Assembly: GCF_003096195.1 (NCBI RefSeq)
Contig: NZ_CP023004.1
Span: forward strand, 1,902,501 to 1,966,500
DNA length: 64,000 nucleotides
Direction: 5' to 3'
Source: Ereboglobus luteus
GTDB taxonomy: Bacteria; Verrucomicrobiota; Verrucomicrobiia; Opitutales; Opitutaceae
Shown here: positions 1 through 8,689 of the stretch, piece after piece
Layout: each line of letters opens with the position of its first letter
Position numbering within the stretch: the stretch's first letter is position 1
Program-made: the position numbers and the translations under genes
The notes under the pieces: model-generated
Database searches by the model: none
The model's input: only the letters and a program-made list of their open reading frames with translations
Told to the model about the DNA's origin: nothing

Positions 1-309
1 AAATTGAACGACCTGTTCGGGAGCGAGATCACGGAGAACGACAAGTTGAGCTACGTGAACGGCACCTTGATCAACAAGCTCACCGAGTCGGAGACATTGC
101 GGCAGCAGGCGGCCAGCAACACAAAGGAGCAGTTTGCCAACTCGCCCGACTTGATGACCGAGTTCAAAAACGCGATCATCGCCTCCTACGACGCGCATTC
201 AGTGATGAGCGCCAGGGCGCTCAATTCCACGGACGTATTGAAGAGCCTTTTGGAAATTTCGCTCAACCACCTGCAATTGTGGGAACGCCTGCGCAACAAG
301 GCGGCGTAG
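1..309 (+). CDS. hsdR: Type I restriction endonuclease subunit R, C-terminal end (5' truncated)
   Basis: The frame is open from the first base and ends at 307-309, so only the last ~102 residues of a much longer protein are present. The visible part matches what I know of the HsdR C-terminal helical domain: a stretch with TENDKLSYVN, an ESETLRQQA segment, KEQFANSPDL and a final region LNHLQLWERLR. HsdR is the ATP-dependent translocase/nuclease of a type I restriction-modification complex with HsdM and HsdS, which would lie to the left of the window. The motor and nuclease domains cannot be checked. The leftward truncation is only the window edge, not a break in the gene. A Fic gene follows in the same direction after ~280 bp; Fic-family genes are often found inside type I restriction loci. 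Confidence 0.85.
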   Translation, partial: KLNDLFGSEITENDKLSYVNGTLINKLTESETLRQQAASNTKEQFANSPDLMTEFKNAIIASYDAHSVMSARALNSTDVLKSLLEISLNHLQLWERLRNKAA

Positions 310-390
310 GATTGGCGGCACGGGATGCAAACGCGCCCGCTTGTCCCGCGATGTGTCACCTCATTAGCGGCACATGTGTTACCTTTATTG

Positions 391-420
391 CGGGACGTTA
401 CACGGAAGCCTCGCCCTACC
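391..420. repeat. Decayed half of a GGTAGGGCG...CGCCCTACC palindromic element
   Basis: After the hsdR stop, the sequence GGAAGCCTCGCCCTACC ends at 420. It matches the right end of the palindromes at 34368-34440 and 48412-48490, but I see no matching left arm, so it appears to be a half copy. The rest of 310-590 is AT-rich (especially 510-590) and probably holds the promoter of the Fic gene; I see no gene in it. Confidence 0.45.
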
Positions 421-590
421 AAAAGGCATTTTTGCGACAATCAACTGAACATGCTCCAAAGAATAAATCTCTTTCGTAAATGACATAACGCCCATCGTTA
501 TTTCAGAAATTGGCCATTTTTTTAAATTAAACGTTCGATTTTTTGAAATAACCAAGGCATTTAATTCAGAAACAAAGCTTTTTCTGAAAA

Positions 591-1724
591 ATGAATATTT
601 CCACATTCCAAGCCGGACGCTACGAACAACGTTTTGAATACAAGGCGTTCCTGCCTGAATTGGTTCGCCACGAATGGGAAGTCGAAGATGCCGAATTGAC
701 CGATTTGCTGGGGCGGGCAGACCGGGCGCTGGGCGAATTGAACGCCTTTGCCCAATTGATTCCCGACATCGACTTTTTTATCCAGATGCACGTGGCAAAG
801 GAAGCCACGCAATCGGGTCGCATCGAAGGCACTCAAACAGGAATTGAAGACGCCTTCAAGGACGCGGTCGACTTGGATCCGGAGGCCAGGGACGACTGGG
901 CGGAAGTCCAAAACTATATCCGTGCAATCAATTTCGCAATCGGGTCGCTTGACCGGCTTCCGTTTTCAAACCGCCTGCTAAAAGAAACCCATGCGGTGCT
1001 TCTGGAAGGCACGCGCGGGCGGCACAAACAACCGGGCGAGTTTCGAACTAGCCAGAACTGGATCGGCGTGAGCTTGAAAAACGCCGCCTTTGTGCCTCCC
1101 CATCATGAGCATGTGGCGGAGTTGATGAGCGACTTGGAGCAGTTGCTGAATGACAGGACGATTTTTGCGCATCCATTGGTCCGCATCGCGATCGCCCATT
1201 ATCAATTTGAAACCATTCATCCTTTTCTGGATGGAAACGGGCGCTTGGGACGACTGATGATTTCCCTGTATCTGGCCGCAACGGGGTTGCTTAAAAAGCC
1301 CGCGCTGTATTTGTCCGACTATTTTGAACGGAACAAGACGGCGTATGTGGATCACATGATGGCTGTGCGGCACGGCGGCCACTTGCGGGAATGGCTGGTA
1401 TTTTTCCTGCATGGGGTCGAGGAAACCGCGCGAGCCTCGGCCGGAGTTTTCCAATCCATCATCAAACTCAAGCAACGCATTGACACCGATGTGCTGCCCT
1501 GCTTCAGCACGCGACGCCTGTCAACGGCGCGCCTGCTCATGCGCCACCTTTATGCCCGGCCGGTTATTGATGTGAAAAAAGCGATGCTGGCCGTCGGCAC
1601 AACCATCAACACCGTCTCCAGCATCATCAATGACCTCGTGACCGCTGGAGTTTTGACCGAAGTGACCGGTCAGCGCAGAAACCGGCTTTTTGTTTTCCAC
1701 GATTATCTCGCCCTATTCAAATGA
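591..1724 (+). CDS. Fic family protein (predicted AMP-transferase, class II with N-terminal inhibitory helix)
   Basis: 377 residues. The Fic core motif HPFLDGNGRLGR is at about residues 210-221: the catalytic His210, the acidic Asp214 for metal binding, and the anion-hole GNGR followed by Arg221. Fic enzymes usually transfer AMP from ATP to a Ser/Thr/Tyr hydroxyl of a target protein. Near residues 75-80 is SGRIEG, which fits the (S/T)xxxE(G/N) inhibitory-helix motif; in the family its Glu blocks productive ATP binding, so the protein is probably auto-inhibited (class II). The region N-terminal to the core resembles the Fic_N/DUF4172 type; the C-terminal ~100 residues look like a winged-helix DNA-binding segment (KKAMLAVGTTINTVSSIINDLV). 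Start ATG at 591 is preceded by AT-rich DNA without a clear Shine-Dalgarno. It lies just downstream of hsdR on the same strand. The target is unknown. Confidence 0.9.
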   Translation: MNISTFQAGRYEQRFEYKAFLPELVRHEWEVEDAELTDLLGRADRALGELNAFAQLIPDIDFFIQMHVAKEATQSGRIEGTQTGIEDAFKDAVDLDPEARDDWAEVQNYIRAINFAIGSLDRLPFSNRLLKETHAVLLEGTRGRHKQPGEFRTSQNWIGVSLKNAAFVPPHHEHVAELMSDLEQLLNDRTIFAHPLVRIAIAHYQFETIHPFLDGNGRLGRLMISLYLAATGLLKKPALYLSDYFERNKTAYVDHMMAVRHGGHLREWLVFFLHGVEETARASAGVFQSIIKLKQRIDTDVLPCFSTRRLSTARLLMRHLYARPVIDVKKAMLAVGTTINTVSSIINDLVTAGVLTEVTGQRRNRLFVFHDYLALFK

Positions 1725-2129
1725 GTGAAAACCTATTTCGAAAGCCGGGTCTCATTAATTTTTGCATTTAATATACGCAACAAAGCCGCGAAAGGGCAAC
1801 GCACGGTCCCTTCGCGGCCTTGTGTTGGCGTGCGCGGATTCTCACGCGAACTCGCAATACACCGGCTCATACATCTTGGCCTTGATGTCGATAGGGGCAA
1901 AAAATGTGCGGCTGATCATGCCGGACTGTTTTATATTTCGCTTTTTTTCATTGAACGAGATGCTGAATTGAGAGCGCATCAATTTCGATTTGTTCTGTAA
2001 TGTTGCCGATGTTTTCCCTTTGGCTGGCATGAAGGATTTCATACCATCATCCAATCGCTACAACTGGAGGCACACGATCCCGGTTGTATTATTGGAAACG
2101 TCCTAGGAGTTACGGTTGGCTATTATGAA
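1725..2129. other. Intergenic region of 405 bp between fic and the sulfatase
   Basis: Convergent spacer. At 1781-1822 a hairpin is formed by arms GCCGCGAAAGGG and CCCTTCGCGGC; it lacks a strong T run on either side, so it is only a possible terminator. A 70-codon minus-strand frame (listed separately) ends beside it. No RNA gene is recognisable. Confidence 0.5.
1842..2054 (-). CDS. Possible small protein, 70 aa, unknown function
   Basis: An open minus-strand frame of 70 codons with a plausible, Lys-rich composition, no transmembrane segment and no motif I recognise. Its stop (1842) lies 20 bp from the hairpin at 1781-1822, as expected of a small transcription unit with its own terminator. 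There is no visible ribosome-binding site before the ATG, and the opposite strand is also open in part, so this may be chance or the remnant of a mobile gene. Translation or homologues would be needed to accept it. Confidence 0.2.
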   Translation of the reverse strand: MDDGMKSFMPAKGKTSATLQNKSKLMRSQFSISFNEKKRNIKQSGMISRTFFAPIDIKAKMYEPVYCEFA

Positions 2130-3531
2130 TCATAACGAGCCGCCCGCTTGCGCTTTTAGCGTTTCGCAACGTTGGCGCATTTTTTGCAGCGTTTTGGTCA
2201 TGGTGATATCGTTTGCGAGGTTGTTCAATTCGAGCGGGTCGGCTTCCAGGTCGAACAACTCTTCCGTGACCGGGGTCTCGCTTATCCAGCGGATGTATTT
2301 CCATTTGCCGCTGCGCACGCCTTCGCTGGGCGGGATCATTTTTGGCAGGGTGCGGTGCTCGTAAAAGAACTCCGTCCGCCATGCGGGCGTCGTTCCGCGT
2401 TTCTTTTTTTCGAGCAACGGGCGCAGCGACACGCCTTGCATTTTTTCGGGTATTTTGACTCCGGCGTAGTCCAGCATCGTGGGCGCGAAATCTATGTTGA
2501 GGGTCATGTCGTCGATTCGTTTGGCCGCGCTTTTTGCCGCGCCGCGCGGGGGCACGATCACGAGCGGCACGCGGACGCCCTCCTCATACATATACCATTT
2601 GTCCGACATGCCGCGATCGCCGAGCGCGAAGCCGTTGTCCGAGGTGAATATTATCAATGTGTTTTCCAACATGCCGCGTTTTTCGAGTTCATCGAGGATT
2701 CGCCCCACTTCCCGATCCATGCCGGTGACCAGGCGGTAAATGTCGCGCGTTGTTTCCAGCGCCATTTCGTCGGTGGCGAAACGCACGAGCCAGCGTTTGC
2801 GGCCCTCGGAGCGTTGCACCGACTGGGGCAGTTTTTTGAACGCCTCGTCCGTGGCGGTCGGGGACGGCGCGATGGCGGCGTCCTTGTAGAGTTCCTCGTC
2901 GCGGGCGTCGGGCGGGAATTCCCGCGGCGCCTTGTCTTGCGCGTGGGGGCCTTGAAGCCGATGTTCAGGCACCATGGTTTGTTTGCGGGCGCGGTTGATA
3001 GAAACTCCAGCGCCTGGTCGCCAATGCGTTTTGTGAGGTGCTCCGGCGAGGATTTGTCGAAATACGAGAGGTTGCCCGGACGCGAGCGCCAGAAATCAAA
3101 ATCGTCCGACGGCAAATGCTCCGGCTTTCTGCCGATGCCGAATTTGCCGATCATACCCGTGTAATATCCCGACGCGCGCAGCAGGTGCGGATAGGTGCGC
3201 TGCCAGCGTTCGTGGCCGACCGGGTCGGAAAAGTTCCAGATGCCGTGCGCCCTGGCGTGTTGTCCGGTAAAAATACTTGCGCGGCTAACCACGCAAATAG
3301 CAGTGGTCACATAGGCGTTGTTGAACACGACCCCGCGCGCGGCCAGTTTGTCGATGTTGGGCGTTTGTATTATTTTGTTTCCGGCGTAGCCGAATTCATC
3401 GAAGCGCGCGTCGTCCGCCAGTATCATTAAAATGTTCGGCGGTTGTTTTGATATTGCGGGGCGGCTCCGCAGTGGACTCCACCAACCACGGCCGCGCCAA
3501 GCAATGATGCCAATGGGGTAATCGTTTTCAT
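2130..3531 (-). CDS. Secreted sulfatase (arylsulfatase family), frame broken twice
   Basis: Formylglycine-dependent sulfatase that would remove sulfate esters from polysaccharides in the periplasm. Visible blocks: NILMILADD (metal-binding Asp pair), CVVSR with the Cys that the formylglycine-generating enzyme would oxidise (~residue 80), a GKFGIG block, and SDNGFALGDRG for metal binding, then the C-terminal sulfatase domain. An N-terminal signal peptide starts at ATG 3531 (MKTITPLASLLGAAVV). Reading it through needs two +1 corrections: at a G4 run 3458-3461 between the signal peptide and NILMILADD, and at a G5 run 2945-2949 between FKAP and HAQDKAP. Restored length ~467 residues, normal for the family. 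Both breaks are in homopolymers, so sequencing error is likelier than gene death. The next minus-strand gene upstream is a DUF4091 hydrolase, suggesting a glycan-degradation cluster. Confidence 0.8.
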
Positions 3532-3597
3532 GTTTTTTGATATATTATAATATGTTGAAAAATATCATTGTATTACACAGTCGCACAGACGAAGCCC

Positions 3598-3696
3598 GTA
3601 GGGGCGCACCTTGCGTGCGCCCTCGCGTTCGTCCTTTGTGAATACGCATGCAAACAGTTTTTTGCAAATGAGGGCGCACGCAAGGTGCGCCCCTAC
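3598..3696. repeat. Perfect 26-bp inverted repeat pair (REP/BIME-like)
   Basis: Arms 3598-3623 and 3671-3696 are exact reverse complements over 26 bases, separated by 47 bp. Each arm is itself a hairpin (GGGCGCAC ... GTGCGCCC). The layout is that of paired repetitive extragenic palindromes. It sits between the two frameshifted glycan genes on the minus strand. A related single hairpin (GCAGGGGCG ... CGCCCCTGC) is at 20526-20554. Confidence 0.7.
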
Positions 3697-3747
3697 AAAA
3701 AAGTTTTCCAGTTTCACAGTGATTTTGCCGAAGGCAGTTCGTTTTTA

Positions 3748-5501
3748 TTATAACGTATTCAGCAACTGTTTTGCCTCGTTGAGTCTGGCGTTCCAGCCGT
3801 CGGTTCTGGATGATTTGCGGAAGGCTGACAGGAGTGATTCGAATGCTTCCAGTTTTTCGCGCGAGGCCGCGTCGCCCGCGGAGAGTTCGCGTTTTAGCAG
3901 CCTGATTTTTTCCCAGTCCTGGATGCCTTCGACCAGTCGTTCGAAGCGGATCGAGGAGCGGCATTCGGGATAGACAATGTAGGTGTCGCCCGCTGCCCAG
4001 GTGCGGAAGCGCGAGTCGCGGATGGGGTCCGCCGTCCAAGAGTTGTAGGTCCAGCGGAGCATGCCGTCGTAGTCGTGCGCGGCGGCGTGCCAGCTCAGGT
4101 AAACCGCCTCGGCGGGGTCGGAAAAGGTGAAGGTGTTTGGAAACTCGGACGAGCAGCACACGTAGAAGGTCGTGGTCAGTCCCTTGGCGCGGCGCTCGAG
4201 GATGTCGGCATGGTCGATGGGGCCGAAGATCGAGGCGCACATGTCCTTTATGTGGGGATATTTTTTGAAAACCTTTTTGTTGTCGGCGAGCGCGATGCCC
4301 AGTTCCGGGGCGACTTCCGCGAGGAGCGACGTGGCCGCGGCCATGTGCTCGGCGGAGCGTTCGTCCATCGCAATGTTGGTAATTTTCAGCCAGCCTTTTT
4401 CCCGCAGGTGCTTTTGGAATGCGGGCAGAAATGGCGCCCACATTTCGCGAAATTCGGGGTGCCCGGGTCGGCCTTCACGTCCACGAATTTCCCTGTCGCG
4501 GCGTCCTTGTAGTGGAGCATGTTGTTCCAAGGAAGCATGGAGTAGCAGTTGATCATTTTGTTCACGCCGAGCCCCATCATGAATTCGACCCAGCGGTCAA
4601 AGGCCTTGAAATCGTATTCCCATGTGCCGTCGGGGTGCTTTGTCCAGATGATCATGTCGGCGTAGGCGTCGTAACACTGGTTGTTCCAAGGCTCCTTGTT
4701 CACGTTGGTGGTGATCACTTTTTGTCCCGCGTCGGCGAGCATTTGCATGAGGGGTTTCATCAGGCGGAAATGTTCGTCGCTCCACACTTCCACTCCTTGG
4801 ACGCGCGCGACCGCCGTCGGGTGCTGCCACAGGTCGAGGTGATACGCCCACTCGGAGGGCTTGGGCAGCGTGCGGCCGGTCACTTCCAAGTTGAGGGTGA
4901 GCTTGCGCGGCTTGAGGTCGGCGCCCTTGATCTCCACGTCGGCGCGGTATCGTCCCGCCTTGGCGCCGCGCGGCACCTCGACGGTTATCCACACGGGGCG
5001 CGCGGTCTTGGCCGGAACGGTCAGCGTGGCGACTTCGTCGAGCATGTCCGCGGACAAGTGCGACGGTTCGCCGGGCTGGCGCGGGCCGCAAGGTTTCTTG
5101 CGGTTGAACTGGTCGCTCAACACGTATTTCACGAATCGCGCGCGGGCGATGTCCTTGAGCTTCGCGCCGTCCGCCGAAACAAAATTGCCGACCTTGCATT
5201 CGAGGTCCTTGACCTCCGCGGACGTCCACACGACCGCCTGTGCGGACAGCTTCTCGCCCTTCCATCCGACGAGATTGTGCTCGCGCACGATTTCGCCGGC
5301 AAACGGTTGCGAGCGCGGATAGCGGGCGTCGATGCTGCCGAACGACACATTAAACCCCTCGACCGCGCTCCATGCGGCGGCGGGGGATTCGCCCGCGGGA
5401 TCGGCCGGTTCGGACCAGTCGTGACTCGTGGCGGCGCGGCGGGTGGAAGGCGAGCAGGAGCAGAGTCCCGCAAGCAGCAAAACAAGGAGGCACTTTTTCA
5501 T
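3748..5501 (-). CDS. DUF4091-domain lipoprotein, GH123-like glycoside hydrolase, one frameshift
   Basis: Starts at ATG 5501 with a lipoprotein signal peptide (MKKCLLVLLLAGLCSCSP; Cys after LCS as lipobox). The middle holds a beta-sandwich-like segment (TLTVPAKTARPVWITVEVPRG) and the C-terminal half matches the DUF4091 / GH123-type catalytic region: IWTKHPDGTWEYDF, then EFREMWAPFLPAFQKHLREKGW, NIAMDER and the ending block GDTYIVYPECRSSIRFERLVEGIQDWEKIRLL. The frame breaks at the G4 run 4456-4459 (minus strand: GTP then EFREMW needs one extra C). The corrected product is ~584 residues, typical for the family. Activity would be on N-acetylgalactosamine-containing or related glycans, but the specificity cannot be read. 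It is upstream of the sulfatase on the same strand. Divergently transcribed from the AI-2E gene. Confidence 0.8.
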
Positions 5502-5713
5502 GGGTTGTCGGATAACTGCAGGGTTGGGTGACGGAGGCGGATTTCGATGCGTGGCATTTCGGCTCGCATGGAGCTTGCATATTTCAAGCACTTGCATTCG
5601 TCAGTCAACCCGAACCTAGCCGCGCCGCTCGCCTCCATCATTGATGCCGCGCCGGCCTCCCGTTTTTCTTGGTTGCCGCAGGCGGCTTTGCGCACGAGTT
5701 TATCGCCCGCATC

Positions 5714-6922
5714 ATGGCCGAGACAACTCCCACACCCGCGCCCGAAATCCAACAGACGGCAGAGTCAAAAATCGCCGGCATGTTTTCACCGCGGCAGCGC
5801 CGCACGCTCGGCTTTTCAATCACGCTTTTCGCCACGGCGGTGTCGGCGGTGCTTCTGATTGCCATCCTCATGCTGGTCAACCAGCTGCTTGGTGTATTCT
5901 CGGGAGTGCTCTGGCCCGTGGCGATTGCCGGGGTGCTCGCGCTCATCCTGCGTCCCGCCGTCGGAGTGCTCGAGCGCGTGTTCAAGGGGCGCCGACTGCT
6001 CGCGGTTATCATTCTCTACGTGCTGTTCATTATCCTGATAACGGCGCTGTTGATCATGCTGCTTCCGCCGCTCGCAAGCCAGCTCCTCGACTTGATCGCA
6101 TACGTGCCGGAGCTGGGGAAAAATATCACCGCATACGTGCAAACCCACTGGCCCGACTGGCTCAGCCTCGCGGAGCGTTTGTATGAAAATCCCACCATCG
6201 CCTCCGTGCTGAACAACCTGCGCGACGAACTTTCGAAACTGCCTTCGCTCATCCTCCCCTCGCTCAAGGCGGTCAGCGCGGGCGTGTTTTCCACGATCAG
6301 CTTCACAATCCATTTCGCCGTCCTTCCGATCTACCTGTTTTTCTTCCTGCTCTCCCGCTCCGAGCCGACGGCAAAACTCGCCGAGCAGCTTCCCTTTCTC
6401 AAGCCGGGGCTGCGCGAGGACATTGTGTTTCTCGTCAACGAATTCATCGCGATCATAGTCTCGTTTTTCCGCGGACAACTCACCATCGCGCTCATCATGG
6501 GAGTGATGCTGGCGATCGGCTTCTGGGCTTTCGGGCTGCAATTCGGCGTGCTCATCGGACTCGCGCTCGGCATCCTGAACATCATTCCCTATCTCGGCAC
6601 GATCACCGGAATTCTCATCACGCTTCCGCTCGCGTTTTTCCAGCCCGACGGCGGCATGGTGCTCATCTTCAAGCTCGCGATCGTGTATGTCGTCGTGCAA
6701 CTCATCGAGTCCTGGCTGCTCACGCCAAAAATCATGGGCGACCGCACCGGCCTGCATCCGGCGGTGATCATCTTCGCGATTTTCTTTTGGGGCACCGCGC
6801 TCGGCGGTATCATGGGCATGCTGCTCGCGATTCCCTTCACCGCGTTTTTCGTGACTTTCTGGCGGTTGTTGAAACGAAAATATTTTCGACAGTCGCAGTC
6901 TGTTGCGGAAGTTAAGAATTAA
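5714..6922 (+). CDS. AI-2E family membrane permease
   Basis: 402 residues with about eight hydrophobic segments in the family's pattern: two near the N-terminus (IALLLIAILMLVNQLL-like region and the VLWPVAIAGVLALILRPAV segment), a soluble loop at ~130-200, and a C-terminal block containing FGVLIGLALGILNIIPYLGT and the conserved LLTPKIMGDRTGLHPAVIIFAIFFWGTALG-type ending. The family (UPF0118) is named for one reported autoinducer-2 exporter, but members include Na+/H+ antiporters and many with no known substrate, so AI-2 transport should not be assumed. I chose ATG 5714; ATG 5669 in the same frame adds 15 polar residues and is less likely. The 3' end carries the left arm of an inverted repeat that reaches to the next start codon. 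Confidence 0.85.
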   Translation: MAETTPTPAPEIQQTAESKIAGMFSPRQRRTLGFSITLFATAVSAVLLIAILMLVNQLLGVFSGVLWPVAIAGVLALILRPAVGVLERVFKGRRLLAVIILYVLFIILITALLIMLLPPLASQLLDLIAYVPELGKNITAYVQTHWPDWLSLAERLYENPTIASVLNNLRDELSKLPSLILPSLKAVSAGVFSTISFTIHFAVLPIYLFFFLLSRSEPTAKLAEQLPFLKPGLREDIVFLVNEFIAIIVSFFRGQLTIALIMGVMLAIGFWAFGLQFGVLIGLALGILNIIPYLGTITGILITLPLAFFQPDGGMVLIFKLAIVYVVVQLIESWLLTPKIMGDRTGLHPAVIIFAIFFWGTALGGIMGMLLAIPFTAFFVTFWRLLKRKYFRQSQSVAEVKN

Positions 6923-6994
6923 GAAACAGAGCCCTCGCTCGTAATCTCCCGTTCACCTTATTTTCCCCCATCTACTACTTTTTAATTCTTAACT
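6910..6994. repeat. Intergenic inverted repeat, TTAATTCTTAA word type
   Basis: A perfect 13-bp inverted repeat: 6910-6922 (AGTTAAGAATTAA, which includes the TAA stop of the AI-2E gene) and 6982-6994. The right arm is part of a longer run of the same word (6979-7005) that ends 4 bp before ATG 7010. See also 9484-9612, 52626-52737 and 59196-59308. Confidence 0.7.
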
Positions 6995-7009
6995 CTTAAT
7001 TTTTCCGTC

Positions 7010-7309
7010 ATGTCCCGTCCGCCCGCACCACGTTATTGCGCCATTTGCGGCACCGAACTTTCGCCGAACGCCCGCGCGTGCCCGAATTGCGGCGCGGATG
7101 AACGCACCGGCTGGCGCGAACAAGACCCCGCCGACGGACTCGACCTGCCGCCCGACGAGGAGGATTTCGCCGCCGCGCACTCGCGGTTCCTGACGGAGAT
7201 CGGCCACGAAGCGCGCAAAAGCCGCAACCGCCTCAAGCACGTTGTCATCGTTACCATCACGGCCTGCCTCGTGCTCGCGTTTCTGGCATCGATGTTCCTG
7301 CTGCGCTGA
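7010..7309 (+). CDS. Zinc-ribbon membrane protein, 99 aa
   Basis: Two CxxC pairs (Cys10/Cys13 and Cys24/Cys27, YCAICG and ACPNCG) form a rubredoxin-like zinc ribbon. An acidic linker follows, then one transmembrane helix at about 76-97 with a short C-terminus, so the ribbon most likely faces the cytoplasm. The family is broad and function is unknown. ATG 7010 is preceded by TTTTTCCGTC rather than a Shine-Dalgarno sequence. The next gene (7347) is another very small single-helix protein in the same direction, probably co-transcribed. Confidence 0.75.
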   Translation: MSRPPAPRYCAICGTELSPNARACPNCGADERTGWREQDPADGLDLPPDEEDFAAAHSRFLTEIGHEARKSRNRLKHVVIVTITACLVLAFLASMFLLR

Positions 7310-7346
7310 GGCGCGAGTCGCATCACCGACAATCGACAATTTCGAA

Positions 7347-7574
7347 ATGAATCCACAGGAAGAATCTCCCGCCCAGCCCGGGCAAAACGCCACGGATGCC
7401 GCCAACGTTCCATCCGACAACGACGACAGCGGAGACATCGCCGCGGCCTACAAGCAGCTCCTCGTCAAAAATGAAATCGAGCAGGGCCGCGCAAACGCCC
7501 GCCGTCTTTTCTGGACGGCCATCATACTCGGCATCGGCGTTCTCTTCGCCATCGGCACCATCATCTGGCGCTGA
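7347..7574 (+). CDS. Small single-pass membrane protein, 75 aa
   Basis: N-terminal ~35 residues are acidic and disordered-looking (Asn/Asp/Ala-rich), then a short amphipathic stretch (AAAYKQLLVKNEIEQGRANARRLFW) and one transmembrane helix at the C-terminus ending in IIWR. No recognised domain. I chose ATG 7347 because the longer frame from 7242 overlaps the preceding gene and reads as shadow sequence. It lies 37 bp after the zinc-ribbon gene and 42 bp before the MBL-fold gene, so it is probably part of one operon. Confidence 0.65.
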   Translation: MNPQEESPAQPGQNATDAANVPSDNDDSGDIAAAYKQLLVKNEIEQGRANARRLFWTAIILGIGVLFAIGTIIWR

Positions 7575-7616
7575 GCGGCGAGGCCGCGCATCACGCCCGT
7601 AGTTCTCGCACCGCAC

Positions 7617-8612
7617 ATGCCTTGGGAAATTCGCCAGTTCAAGCACGGCATTTATCTGCCGCAGATCGATTGGTGGCTCGACGCGACCAAGCCGATGCCG
7701 CGCGCCTTCGTGTCGCACGCGCATTTCGACCACTTCGCCGCGCACAAGGAAATCGTTTGCACACCCGGCACCGCGCGCCTCATGCGCGCGCGTTTGCGCG
7801 GGCGCCGCGTCGAGCACCACCTCGCCTTTGGCCAGACCGAGCAGCTCACGCCCGAGTGCACCATCACGCTCCATCCCGCGGGGCATATTCACGGCTCCGC
7901 GCAATGCCTCATCGACCATGAGCAACACGGCGCGCTTCTCTACACGGGCGACTTCAAGCTCCGCCCCGGACGCTCCTCCGAAGTTTGCGCCACGCCGCGC
8001 GCCGACACCCTCGTCATGGAAACCACATTCGGCAAACCCCGCTATGTGTTTCCGCCCGCCGAAAAAGTCCTCGCCGACATCATCGCCTTTTGTCGCGACG
8101 CGTTTGATGCTGGCGCCACGCCCGTCCTCTACGGTTACAGTCTCGGCAAAAGCCAGGAAATCCTCAGCAGTCTCGCCGAGGCGCAACTTCCCGTCATGCT
8201 CCACGAAAAAACGCTGCGCATGACCCGTGTTTACGAAAACCTCGGCCTCACCTTTCCGCCGCACGCGCCTTTCGACGCCGATCCGCGCGCGCTTGCCGGC
8301 CACGTTGTCATCTGCCCCCCGCAATGGGAAAACTCCGCCTTTCTCAAAAAAATCCCCGCGCGCCGCACCGCCATGATCTCCGGCTGGGCCGTCGACACCT
8401 CGACGATCTACCGCATGCGTTGTGACGCCGCGTTTCCACTTTCCGATCACGCCGACTACAATGACCTGCTGCGCTACGTCGAACTTGTGCGCCCGCGTCT
8501 CGTTTACACCACGCACGGCGCCACCGCCGAATTCGCCAGGACTCTTCGAGGCCGCGGCATTGAGGCCTGGCCGCTCGACAAAAACACCCAGCTCGATCTT
8601 TCGCTCGATTGA
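7617..8612 (+). CDS. MBL-fold metallo-hydrolase, ligase-associated exonuclease / beta-CASP-like
   Basis: 331 residues. The metallo-beta-lactamase signature SHAHFDHF is at about 33-40 (His34, His36, Asp38, His39), followed by a HPAGHIHGSAQ block, YTGDFKLR (metal Asp) and LSDHADYNDL near the C-terminus, which carries the last metal ligand. This set is typical of the mRNA 3'-end-processing-factor-like / ligase-associated DNA exonuclease group rather than of beta-lactamases. No DNA ligase gene is adjacent, so the ligase-associated name is by similarity only. The substrate would be a nucleic acid. Confidence 0.8.
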   Translation: MPWEIRQFKHGIYLPQIDWWLDATKPMPRAFVSHAHFDHFAAHKEIVCTPGTARLMRARLRGRRVEHHLAFGQTEQLTPECTITLHPAGHIHGSAQCLIDHEQHGALLYTGDFKLRPGRSSEVCATPRADTLVMETTFGKPRYVFPPAEKVLADIIAFCRDAFDAGATPVLYGYSLGKSQEILSSLAEAQLPVMLHEKTLRMTRVYENLGLTFPPHAPFDADPRALAGHVVICPPQWENSAFLKKIPARRTAMISGWAVDTSTIYRMRCDAAFPLSDHADYNDLLRYVELVRPRLVYTTHGATAEFARTLRGRGIEAWPLDKNTQLDLSLD

Positions 8613-8689
8613 TTGGCAACGTATTTGCCCGTTTTGCGTCAAACTAGACGCCTTCACCGCATTTGCCCGATTCGTCTCCCGCATTTTTT

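Noticed and set aside
3545-4441. Overlapping minus-strand frame rich in Arg/His/Pro across the DUF4091 gene
   Set aside because: Out-of-frame reading of the DUF4091 coding sequence; the correct frame contains the conserved blocks.
5714-6922. Naming this permease an autoinducer-2 exporter
   Set aside because: The family name comes from one member; no luxS or quorum-sensing gene is visible here, so no such role is claimed.
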